Below, piece after piece: positions 8,095-14,695 of a stretch of DNA of 64,000 bases; position 1 is the first letter of the stretch; the number at the start of each line of letters is the position of its first letter. The notes under the pieces were generated by a model. That model saw only the letters and a program-made list of their open reading frames with translations. It did not search any database and had not been told where the DNA came from. Where the stretch lies: NCBI RefSeq assembly GCF_900109355.1, contig NZ_FOBF01000011.1:62001-126000 (forward strand), written 5' to 3'. The stretch is from Nonomuraea pusilla. GTDB taxonomy: Bacteria; Actinomycetota; Actinomycetes; Streptosporangiales; Streptosporangiaceae. The position numbers and the translations under genes were made by a program.

Positions 8095-8379
8095 GTGTGC
8101 GATGAACGGGGGCCATGCGAGAAAGGCACCTGGGTGGTGCCCAGTGGCATCAGCACGCCCGCCATCGCGGTTCCCGCCTTCACGGTCCCTCTGCCGGGAA
8201 CGGCCGAAGACTATTCGCGCGTAAGAGTCAAAGCCGTCGTCCGAGACCAGGACGGGCGGGAAATCGGGCAAGGGCAGGCAACTTTTCCCGAATATCGGCC
8301 TATTGAGCGAAAAGAAGTCTGCCAATGTTATGACGCGTTCGTCGAACTTCATATGAAGGCGACAACCACCCGATCCTGA
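8095..8379 (+). CDS. Hypothetical protein or remnant
   Basis: GTG 8095 follows GGGGAG by 9 bases and opens 94 residues (MCDERGPCEKGTWVVPSG... to ELHMKATTTRS). The sequence alternates beta-prone stretches (RVRVKAVVRDQDG, QGQATFPEY) with two Cys-containing segments, but no family is recognised. The frame stays open upstream to about 7950 (AARISLTAGRTYEV), so this may be the tail of a longer, lost gene. Codon usage is softer than in the neighbours. Confidence 0.35.
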   Translation: MCDERGPCEKGTWVVPSGISTPAIAVPAFTVPLPGTAEDYSRVRVKAVVRDQDGREIGQGQATFPEYRPIERKEVCQCYDAFVELHMKATTTRS

Positions 8380-8595
8380 TCACGCAGGTCGATCGGGGGC
8401 AGGACCCGCTCTCACCCACTGCCCAGGCCAGTGTCCACCCGTTGTTGTCCCGATCGGCGGGTGCGTCTTACGGTTCGTGCTGGTCGACGGGCGGCAGGAC
8501 CTCGACGACACGGACCACGCCGAAGAGCGCCGGCAGCGGGACGTCCTCGGGCATGGCCAGTCGCCTGGCCTGTCGGCCGCTCGCGGTCGGCGGCC
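8380..8595. other. Short intergenic region
   Basis: Only a 28-codon minus-strand frame (MPEDVPLPALFGVV..., about 8470-8556) directly after the TetR stop stands out. It could be a remnant; nothing supports it as a gene. Confidence 0.3.
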
Positions 8596-9375
8596 TCAGG
8601 CACGTACGGCGCGGCAGAACGCGGCCGCCAGATCCGCCGCGAGGCGGGCCCGTGCGGCCGGGGTCAGGCGTTCACCCGTGGCCAGCGCGGCGACGCTCCG
8701 TGCCAGCACCGGCCCGGCGAACAGGCTGAGCAGCGTTTTCTCCGGCAACTCACGCACCACCCCGGACTCGACGTACACCGCCAGCCGGCCCGTCATCAAG
8801 CTGACGAACCGGGGTGCGTAGTTCTCCCGCACATGAACGGCCAGCGCGCCTGAGGGCCGGGAAGCGAGTTCGGCGAACATCGCGGCCATCACCCGCCCCT
8901 CGCCCATCAACGCGTCGAGCACACGCTCATAGAGCAGGCGCACGTCCGACTCGAGATCTACCGGCGGCTCAGCCAGCACCTCCTCCACGCGCGGCATCGG
9001 GCTGTAGCGGTCGAAGACCGCCGCGAGCAGGCCGTCGCGGCCGCCCAACTGTCCTTGGATCGCCTGCACCGTGCATCCCGCGTCAGCGGCGATCATCTCC
9101 AGGGTCACCTCGCCGACCCCGAACTCGCCGTAGAGCCGGGCCGCGGCCTCCACCGCCCGATCCCCGGCGGACCGGCGGGGCGCGCCCGCGCCCTGCCTGG
9201 TCAGGATCTCGTCGAGATGGCGCCGGTGGCCGATGCGGCGGATGAGAGTGCTCCGCGAGACCCCCACCACGGCGGCGATGTCCTCCAGGCTCAGCTCGCC
9301 CGGCTCCGCCCCGGTCTCGGCCAGATGGCTCCGCAGGGCACTCGCCACTTCCTCAAGGTGCGTGCTGCTTTCCAT
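8596..9375 (-). CDS. TetR/AcrR regulator with an extra N-terminal HTH
   Basis: 259 residues from ATG 9375. A canonical TetR DNA-binding domain sits at about 70-120 (AVEAAARLYGEFGVGEV, LEMIAADAGCTVQAIQGQLG). It is preceded by a second helix-turn-helix at about 25-60 (LSLEDIAAVVGVSRSTLIRR), which lengthens the usual 200-residue design. The rest is an alpha-helical ligand and dimer domain. It is divergent from the ABM-like gene, and a palindrome in the shared 73-base region is the obvious operator. The ligand is unknown. Confidence 0.9.
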   Translation of the reverse strand: MESSTHLEEVASALRSHLAETGAEPGELSLEDIAAVVGVSRSTLIRRIGHRRHLDEILTRQGAGAPRRSAGDRAVEAAARLYGEFGVGEVTLEMIAADAGCTVQAIQGQLGGRDGLLAAVFDRYSPMPRVEEVLAEPPVDLESDVRLLYERVLDALMGEGRVMAAMFAELASRPSGALAVHVRENYAPRFVSLMTGRLAVYVESGVVRELPEKTLLSLFAGPVLARSVAALATGERLTPAARARLAADLAAAFCRAVRA

Positions 9376-9388
9376 GCCTGAAACTTAC

Positions 9389-9412
9389 ACTTGTCTTTAG
9401 TTAAAGACAAGT
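9389..9412. promoter_or_regulatory. Palindromic operator between TetR and ABM-like genes
   Basis: ACTTGTCTTTA and TAAAGACAAGT are perfect inverted 11-mers separated by GT, an AT-rich island in GC-rich DNA midway between divergent starts. This is the size and position expected for a TetR dimer site. Confidence 0.7.
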
Positions 9413-9448
9413 ATTAGTCTCATCGTGGGCTCACCGAAGGGAACGATC

Positions 9449-9802
9449 ATGTACGCATTCATCCGGCGGTATCGCATGGGGGCCGGCTCCGTCGACGACC
9501 TGATGCGCAAGGTCAACCAGCAGTTCGCACATCAGATCTCGGCCGGCGGCGAAGTCCGGTCCGACGTCTCTGCCAGGGTGCCCGCCGGCATCGTCGGTTA
9601 CCAGGCAATCGACACAGGTGACGGCACGATCGTCACCGTGACGCTGTTCGAGACCGAACAGGCCTGCCGCCGGGCGGCGCAGGGAGCGGAGAACATCCGC
9701 CTCAGCCTGGCCGAGTTCCAGGTGGAGGAGATCGGCACCTTCACCGGCGAGGTGATGTTGTCCCGAGTCAGTGACACGCTCCTCGCGCCTATTGCGTGCT
9801 GA
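9449..9802 (+). CDS. Small dimeric alpha-beta-barrel (ABM-like) protein
   Basis: 117 residues from ATG 9449, with GAAGGGA at 9436-9442. The pattern MYAFIRRYRMGAGSVDDLMR, GIVGYQAIDTGDGTIVTVTL, FETEQACRRAAQGAENIRLS fits a ferredoxin-like alpha+beta fold of the antibiotic-biosynthesis-monooxygenase type. Such proteins form dimers; some are cofactor-free oxygenases, many are of unknown role. No catalytic residues can be asserted. It is regulated in all likelihood by the divergent TetR protein and ends at a strong hairpin. Confidence 0.65.
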   Translation: MYAFIRRYRMGAGSVDDLMRKVNQQFAHQISAGGEVRSDVSARVPAGIVGYQAIDTGDGTIVTVTLFETEQACRRAAQGAENIRLSLAEFQVEEIGTFTGEVMLSRVSDTLLAPIAC

Positions 9803-9849
9803 CCCTCCAGCCTGCCGGAGAGTGCGGCGCCGCCGAGAGCGCGGCGGGC

Positions 9850-9902
9850 CGCCAAGCCGGGCGGCCCCTCCCGCGAGACGAGCGGGGCCGCCCGGCTTGG
9901 CG
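9850..9902. terminator. 19-bp-stem terminator
   Basis: CGCCAAGCCGGGCGGCCCC and its exact complement flank a 15-base loop. It closes the ABM-like transcript and, read leftward, lies 140 bases past the end of the radical SAM gene, so it may serve both. Confidence 0.75.
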
Positions 9903-10041
9903 TATCAGGGGGCCGTGCGACGCAGGTGATCCAGTCGTGAGCGTGAACCGGTCACGCGGCCGACTCCGGACGCCGCAGGCCCCGGCCGGCGGAGGCAGGG
10001 TCCGTCACCCACCGCGTGGCGGGGGTCTTCTCCCGCCCTGC

Positions 10042-11073
10042 TCACAGCAGGGTGAGTTGCTCCGGGTCTGATCGGGCGGCTGGCGGGCGGCGGGGGAGGC
10101 GGCGGGCCGCCGCCGGGGTGGCGCGGCCGACGCCGTGGCGCTCGGCCAGCTCCCTGACCTGCGCGACCACGCGCTCCTGGTACGCGCGCGGCGCGTAGGC
10201 GCCCCTTCCGTACAGCTCCAGGTAGCGGGGCACCAGGCGCGGGTGCTCGCGGCCCAGCCAGGCCAGCCACCACTCGCGCGCCCCCGGCCGCAGGTGCAGC
10301 ACGATGGGCGCGATGTGCGTGGCGCCCGCCTCGGCGATCTCCTTCACCGTGCGGTCGAGCTGGGCGGGGGAGTCGGTGAGGTACGGCAGGATCGGAGCCA
10401 TGAGGACGCCGCACGGGATGCCGTGGTCGTTGAGCGTGGCGCAGGTCTCCAGCCGCCGCGCCGGGGCGGGGGTGCCCGGCTCCACCGAGCGCCAGGCGGC
10501 GGGGTCGACGAAGCCGACCGAGACGTTCGCGCTGACGTCGGTGACCTGCGCCGCCTCGGTGAGCAGGTCGAGATCGCGCAGGATCAGGGTGCCCTTGGTG
10601 AGGATGGAGAACGGGTTCGCCGCGTCGCGCAGGGCGGACAGGATGCCGCGCATCAGCCCGTAGCGGCCCTCGGCGCGCTGGTAACAGTCGACGTTGGTGC
10701 CCATGGCGACGTGGTGGCCGCCCCAGCGTGGCGCGGCCAGCTCCTGCCGGGTCAGCTCGGGCGCGTTGACCTTGACGACCACCTTCGAGTCGAAGTCGGC
10801 CCCCGCGTCGAGGTCGAGGTACTCGTGGGACTTCCTGGCGAAGCAGTAGACGCAGCGGTGGCCGCAGCCGCGATAAGGGTTGATCGTGTACTGGAACGGC
10901 ACCCGGCTGGCCCCCGGCACCTTGTTGATGACGGAACGCGCCCGGATCTCGTAGAAGGTCATCCCCTTGAACTCGGGCGTGTCGAACGTGCGGGTCACCG
11001 CGCCGCGCGCGAACAGCGGCACGGCGGGCTCGTCGTCGCCGGTGCCGGCCAGACGGAGGTTGTCCCAGCGCAT
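10042..11073 (-). CDS. Rv2578c-family radical SAM protein
   Basis: 343 residues from ATG 11073. The [4Fe-4S]-binding motif CGHRCVYC has Cys at 70, 74 and 77 in NPYRGCGHRCVYCFAR, followed by ELTRQELAAPRW, VAMGTNVDCYQRAE, SILTKGTLILRDLDLL, PYLTDSP and IVLHLRPGAREWW. These are features of the Rv2578c/SplB-like radical SAM group, which reductively cleaves S-adenosylmethionine; the substrate is unknown. A LexA-like box lies 9-24 bases upstream of the ATG. The mycobacterial Rv2578c gene is, to my knowledge, DNA-damage inducible, so a repair-related role is likely. Confidence 0.9.
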   Translation of the reverse strand: MRWDNLRLAGTGDDEPAVPLFARGAVTRTFDTPEFKGMTFYEIRARSVINKVPGASRVPFQYTINPYRGCGHRCVYCFARKSHEYLDLDAGADFDSKVVVKVNAPELTRQELAAPRWGGHHVAMGTNVDCYQRAEGRYGLMRGILSALRDAANPFSILTKGTLILRDLDLLTEAAQVTDVSANVSVGFVDPAAWRSVEPGTPAPARRLETCATLNDHGIPCGVLMAPILPYLTDSPAQLDRTVKEIAEAGATHIAPIVLHLRPGAREWWLAWLGREHPRLVPRYLELYGRGAYAPRAYQERVVAQVRELAERHGVGRATPAAARRLPRRPPAARSDPEQLTLL

Positions 11074-11081
11074 GCCTTGAT

Positions 11082-11097
11082 TAGAACAGAGGTTCGA
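11082..11097. promoter_or_regulatory. LexA/SOS-box-like operator
   Basis: TAGAAC-AGAG-GTTCGA matches the actinobacterial SOS box TCGAAC-N4-GTTCGA at 11 of 12 defined positions. It sits just upstream of the radical SAM start codon. Confidence 0.65.
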
Positions 11098-11208
11098 TAA
11101 AGATCGCAAATTCAAAAGACGTGGCAATTCCCTGGTCTCCCCGGGGGCTAATGATCTTCATGCTTGGGCAGAAAGACGCCACAGAGCTTGCGTTCCGGAG
11201 GTATATCC

Positions 11209-11499
11209 ATGGCCTGGTCGCAGGACGAGGAGCGGATGCTGGCCCAGATCGAGCAGCACCTCGTCGACGACGATCCGCGACTCGTCGCGCGCCTCGAGTC
11301 GTTCAACGAGCGGGCACTCCGCCGCGAGGAGAAGGCGAAGGCCAGAGCGGCAGGACAAGGCGGGGGCGGGCGCAGGCCCCGCCGCTCCACGATCATCATC
11401 CTGATCAGCTGGCTGCTCATCGCCACCCTGGTCGCGACCCTCCTGGTCATGGTCCTCCGGCACGAGGCCGCCGCCCTCGCGCTGGCCGCCTCCTTCTGA
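11209..11499 (+). CDS. DUF3040 membrane protein
   Basis: 96 residues from ATG 11209 with CGGAGG at 11195-11200. The N-terminus MAWSQDEERMLAQIEQHLVD is the DUF3040 signature (lS..E...L..ie..L..dDP.l), followed by a basic linker and one hydrophobic helix (about 63-85). These short tail-anchored actinobacterial proteins have no assigned function. The version here is on the short side. It is convergent with the OsmC gene. Confidence 0.85.
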   Translation: MAWSQDEERMLAQIEQHLVDDDPRLVARLESFNERALRREEKAKARAAGQGGGGRRPRRSTIIILISWLLIATLVATLLVMVLRHEAAALALAASF

Positions 11500-11547
11500 C
11501 CCCTACCCCCGTCACGCCGTCCTTCCCACCGGCGGCCGCGACCCCCG

Positions 11548-12051
11548 TCAGTCCTCCCCGCCCTCCACCCGGCCCTCGACGTCGCCCTCGACTCGTACGA
11601 CGGGTTCGTGCCGCACGGGGAAGTTCACGGAGGCGGCGACGAAGCACGCCTCGTGGGCGTCGTGATGGAGGCGCAGCGCGTCCTCGGCCATCTCGGCGGC
11701 CGCCACCGTCACCTCCGGGCGCAGGACGGTCTCGGTGAAGTGGCCGCCTCCCGCCGTCTCGGCCATGGTGCCCACCGCGTGGTCGGTGTAGGAGGTGACG
11801 ACGACGCCGGCCTCGGCGCACTTGTGCAGGTACGACAGCATGTGGCACTGCGACAGCGCCCCGACCAGCAGCTGCTCGGGGTTCCAGCGGCCGCGGTCGC
11901 CGCGGAAGGCCGGGTCGGAGCTGGCCGCGATGGGCGCCGGGCCGTCCGCGGCGACCTCGTGGTCGCGCGCGTAGTCGCGGTAGCCGCTGGTGCCGGTGCC
12001 GCGATTGCCCGTCCAGGTGACGGTGACGGGGTAGGAGTGCGTGCGGGTCAT
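11548..12051 (-). CDS. OsmC/Ohr family peroxide-detoxifying protein
   Basis: 167 residues. Family hallmarks are WTGNRGTGTSGYRDYARDHE, RWNPEQLLVGALSQCHMLSY (first redox Cys in SQCHM) and HEACFVAASVNF (second Cys). OsmC-type enzymes use the two Cys to reduce organic hydroperoxides in the cytoplasm as homodimers. It lies 60 bases downstream of the GntR gene on the same strand, so the two are probably one transcript. Confidence 0.9.
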   Translation of the reverse strand: MTRTHSYPVTVTWTGNRGTGTSGYRDYARDHEVAADGPAPIAASSDPAFRGDRGRWNPEQLLVGALSQCHMLSYLHKCAEAGVVVTSYTDHAVGTMAETAGGGHFTETVLRPEVTVAAAEMAEDALRLHHDAHEACFVAASVNFPVRHEPVVRVEGDVEGRVEGGED

Positions 12052-12111
12052 GACGTTCCTCGCTGTGGGTCGTGGCGGTGTGCCGGTGCTGGGGGGCGTA
12101 CGGGTGGCTGG

Positions 12112-12747
12112 TCAGGCTTCGCCGGACGTGGCGGCGCGCGTGTCGAGGACGTGGGCGCGGGCGATGCGGGCCGCGTCCTCAGGACGGGCCTCGGTGATCG
12201 CGGCGAGCAGCTGCTCGTGCTGCGCGGAGACGTGCCCAGGACGCGACGGCGGCGCGAGCGACCGCAGCGTGGACACCTGGATCTGGTCCCAGAGGCGGTC
12301 GAGGGTGCGCAGCGCGATCATGTTCCCTGACAGCTCGGCGACCCGCCGGTGGAAGCGGCGGTTCAGCGCCACCGCCTCCGCGAACCGTCCGCGCGCCGTC
12401 GCCTCGGCCGTGGCCTCGTTCACCTCGTGCAGGGACCGCAGGTCGGCGGGGGCGATGCGGCCGTCGCGCTGGCGTTCGGCCGCGGTCTCCGCCGTCAGCG
12501 CCTCCAGCGCGGCCCGCACCCGGTAGGCGTCGTCGAGGTCGTCGCGCTCCAGCGCCACGACCACCACGCCGCGGCCGGTGGGGCGCACGAGCCCGTCGGC
12601 CGTCAGCGCCCGCAGCGCCTCCCGCACCGGAGTACGGCTCATCTCCAGCGCGGCGGCCGCCTCCAGCTCGGTCAGGCGGGCGCCCGGCGGGTACGTGCCG
12701 TCGAGGATGAGCTCCCGCAGCCGCTCCCGCGCCACATCGTTCTGCAC
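12112..12747 (-). CDS. GntR-family (FadR/FCD) regulator
   Basis: 211 residues. Winged helix at about 5-65 (RERLRELILDGTYPPGARLT, LEMSRTPVREALRALTADGL), then an all-helical FCD ligand domain (DDLDDAYRVRAALEALTAET, NRRFHRRVAELSGN, HEQLLAAI) with conserved Asp/His positions that bind metal in the family. Ligands are usually small organic acids. It faces the methyltransferase across a 26-bp palindrome, which is likely its operator. Confidence 0.9.
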   Translation of the reverse strand: MQNDVARERLRELILDGTYPPGARLTELEAAAALEMSRTPVREALRALTADGLVRPTGRGVVVVALERDDLDDAYRVRAALEALTAETAAERQRDGRIAPADLRSLHEVNEATAEATARGRFAEAVALNRRFHRRVAELSGNMIALRTLDRLWDQIQVSTLRSLAPPSRPGHVSAQHEQLLAAITEARPEDAARIARAHVLDTRAATSGEA

Positions 12748-12764
12748 ACGGGCACCCTAACCTT

Positions 12765-12790
12765 CGCATGCATTGCATGCAATGCATGCG
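12765..12790. promoter_or_regulatory. 26-bp perfect palindrome, GntR operator candidate
   Basis: CGCATGCATTGCA is followed immediately by its exact complement, giving three phased GCATGC/TGCATGCA cores. It lies 18 bases upstream of the GntR start and 20 bases upstream of the methyltransferase start, so one bound dimer could control both. Confidence 0.75.
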
Positions 12791-12809
12791 GTACGGGTAT
12801 CTCCGGTCC

Positions 12810-13790
12810 ATGGACAACACCTGGACCTCCGCCTCAGGCGCCCGTCCCGCCGCCGCGTACGCCCGGCACACCGGAACGCTGCGCGGCGTCGTCCGGCACG
12901 AGCTCGTGGCCCGTGCCCTGCGTACGCACCTGCCCGCCGGGCCCGCCCGCGTCCTGGATGTCGGCGGCGGCGACGCCTGGCAGGCGGTGCGGATGGCGCG
13001 GGACGGGCGGGAGGTGACCGTCCTCGACCCCGACCCCGAGATGCTGGAACGGGCACGGCGGCGGCTGCTGGGGGAGCCGGACGCCGTCAGGGCGCGCGTC
13101 CGCCTGGTGGAGGGCGACGGCGAGGACGCGCCGAGGCTCGCGGGCGGCGGGTACGACGCGGTGACCTGCCACGGCGTGCTCATGTACCTGCGGGACCCGG
13201 GGCCGCTGGTGGACGCGCTGGTCGCGGCGGCGCGTCCGGGCGGGCTGCTGTCCGTCATGACCAAGAACGCCGCCGCCCTCGCCCTGCGTCCCGGCCTGGA
13301 ACGCCGCTGGCCCGACGCCCTCGCCGCACTGACGGCGGAGGACGGGGACGCGAGCGGCAGCAGGACGCAGCCGGTCGGGACGCAGCCGGTCGGGACGGAG
13401 CCGGTCGGGACGGAGCCGGTCGGGACCGAGCCGGGAGGGACGGAGCCGGGCAGGACGCTGCCGGGCGGCGCCGAAGTGGGCACGGCGCGGGAGGGAGCGG
13501 CGCGGGAGAGGCCGGTCGGGGCGGGGCCGGTGGAGATGGGCAACGTCGGCGTGCCGACGCGCGCCGACACCGTCGAGGGGCTGGCGGCGCTGCTCGCGCG
13601 GTCCGGTGCGGAGACCGTCACCTGGTACGGCGTGCGGATCTTCACCGACCACCTGGGCGACGAGCCGGTGCCGCCCGACGTCGACCGGGTGGTGGACGCC
13701 GAATGGGAGGCGGGACGGCGCGACCCCTACCGCAGGGTCGCCCGCCAGATCCACCTGATCGCCCGCGCCCGCCCCCGCCCGACCGGGTAG
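12810..13790 (+). CDS. SAM-dependent methyltransferase with tandem-repeat insertion
   Basis: 326 residues from ATG 12810. In-frame ATGs further upstream would translate the palindrome and are disfavoured. Class I methyltransferase motifs: RVLDVGGGDAWQAVRMA (SAM loop, about 47-60), VTVLDPDPEML (acidic residue after strand 2), YDAVTCHGVLMYL, ARPGGLLSVMTKNA. The pattern resembles the SmtA/CmoM group. Residues about 178-243 are an insertion built on the pentad T(Q/E)PVG, seven copies at DNA level, after which the fold resumes (GNVGVPTRADTVEGLAALLA, WYGVRIFTDHLG). Substrate unknown. Confidence 0.85.
   Translation: MDNTWTSASGARPAAAYARHTGTLRGVVRHELVARALRTHLPAGPARVLDVGGGDAWQAVRMARDGREVTVLDPDPEMLERARRRLLGEPDAVRARVRLVEGDGEDAPRLAGGGYDAVTCHGVLMYLRDPGPLVDALVAAARPGGLLSVMTKNAAALALRPGLERRWPDALAALTAEDGDASGSRTQPVGTQPVGTEPVGTEPVGTEPGGTEPGRTLPGGAEVGTAREGAARERPVGAGPVEMGNVGVPTRADTVEGLAALLARSGAETVTWYGVRIFTDHLGDEPVPPDVDRVVDAEWEAGRRDPYRRVARQIHLIARARPRPTG
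13364..13468 (+). repeat. 15-bp minisatellite, 7 copies, inside the methyltransferase gene
   Basis: Seven contiguous 15-base units starting with GACGCAGCCGGTCGG. The first pair and the second pair are each identical, and later units drift. The period is a multiple of 3, so the frame is kept and the repeat adds TQPVG/TEPVG pentads. Confidence 0.9.
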
Positions 13791-14087
13791 CGCCCGCCTC
13801 CGCCCGACCGGTTGGCATCCGCCCGCGACCCACCAGGTGGCGCCCGCCCACGAACCGCCCAGGCCCTCCCGAGCCGGGCTTCAAGCGGCCCGGCCTCCGG
13901 AGCCCGGTCGGCTCTCCGGGGACGGGCTTCGAATGGGCCGGTCCATCCGAGGTGAGCTTCAAGCGGGCGGCCCGGGTGTCACAGGAGGTCGGGTTCAGGC
14001 GGCTGGCGCTGTCTGTAGGCACCCGGGGTGGGCTTCGAGTGGGCGGCCCGGGGTTCGGGAAGGCGGGGGCGAGGTGTTCATTCGGTG
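13791..14087. repeat. Noncoding stretch with degenerate dispersed repeats
   Basis: No gene. Related elements recur at about 13876, 13924, 13954, 13991 and 14030 (GGGCTTCAAGCGGCCCGG, GGGCTTCGAATGGGCCGG and variants), spaced 30-50 bases. It separates the convergent methyltransferase and VOC genes. Confidence 0.6.
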
Positions 14088-14609
14088 TCAGGGGGTGGCT
14101 GTGGTGCCGATGGCCACGAGGGTGTTGCCGTCCTGGTCCTGGAAGGTGAACATGGGTGGCACGCCCGGCCACCGCAGCAGTTCGCCCACCTCCACCCCGC
14201 GCGCCAGCAGGTCGGCGTGCAGCAGTTCGGCGTCGGCGGTCGTGAGCCTGATGCCGGTGTCGACCCTGCCGGAAGCCGCACCGGGGCCCTGGGCCTGCCC
14301 CGCGTCCACGCCGGAGGCCGCGCCGAGTTCCCGAGCCTGCCCCGCGGCCCCGGCGGAGGCGGTGCCGGGTGCCGGGGTCTGCGCAGGCGTGTCCCGGGCG
14401 GACGGCCGCGGGGGCGTGGCGACCAGTGCGATCGTGGTGTCCGCGCCCGGCGGCGCCACCTCGATCCAGCGCCCGCCGACCTGGCCGAGCGGCGCGTCCA
14501 GCCGCTTCTCCATGCCCAGCGCGCCGACGTAGAAGGCGAGCGCGCGGTCCTGGTCGGTGACGGGCACGGCGACGGTCCTGACGCCCGTGATGGGGCTCTT
14601 CGCGGTCAT
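14088..14609 (-). CDS. VOC-superfamily (glyoxalase-like) protein with repeat insertion
   Basis: 173 residues. The start MTAKSPITGVRTVAVPVTDQ, DRALAFYVGALGMEKRLDAP and the end GVPPMFTFQDQDGNTLVAIG are the paired beta-alpha-beta-beta-beta halves of a vicinal-oxygen-chelate fold. Residues about 67-116 form an Ala/Gly/Gln-rich loop encoded by three tandem 42-bp units, absent from ordinary relatives of about 125 residues. VOC proteins can be lyases, dioxygenases or drug-binding resistance proteins; the activity here is not deducible. The gene follows the PBP gene on the same strand. Confidence 0.8.
   Translation of the reverse strand: MTAKSPITGVRTVAVPVTDQDRALAFYVGALGMEKRLDAPLGQVGGRWIEVAPPGADTTIALVATPPRPSARDTPAQTPAPGTASAGAAGQARELGAASGVDAGQAQGPGAASGRVDTGIRLTTADAELLHADLLARGVEVGELLRWPGVPPMFTFQDQDGNTLVAIGTTATP
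14269..14394 (-). repeat. 42-bp tandem repeat, 3 copies, inside the VOC gene
   Basis: Units 14269-14310, 14311-14352 and 14353-14394 begin CCGGAAGCCG, CCGGAGGCCG and GCGGAGGCGG. The length is a multiple of 3, so the reading frame is preserved. Confidence 0.75.
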
Positions 14610-14695
14610 GACGACCTCCCGGTGGGGTGCTTTCCCTTACAGACCTGCCCGCCAGGTGGAAATCATCGGCCGCGACGGACAGTCCGCCCGCCGGA

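Noticed and set aside
7624..8352. 242-codon minus-strand frame in the gene-poor stretch
   Set aside because: Only a short segment resembles an XRE helix-turn-helix; the N-terminal two thirds look non-coding and overlap a plus-strand candidate.
12768..12809. Upstream start of the methyltransferase at 12768
   Set aside because: It would translate the operator palindrome into MHCMQCMR, has no ribosome site, and the conserved protein begins at MDNTW.
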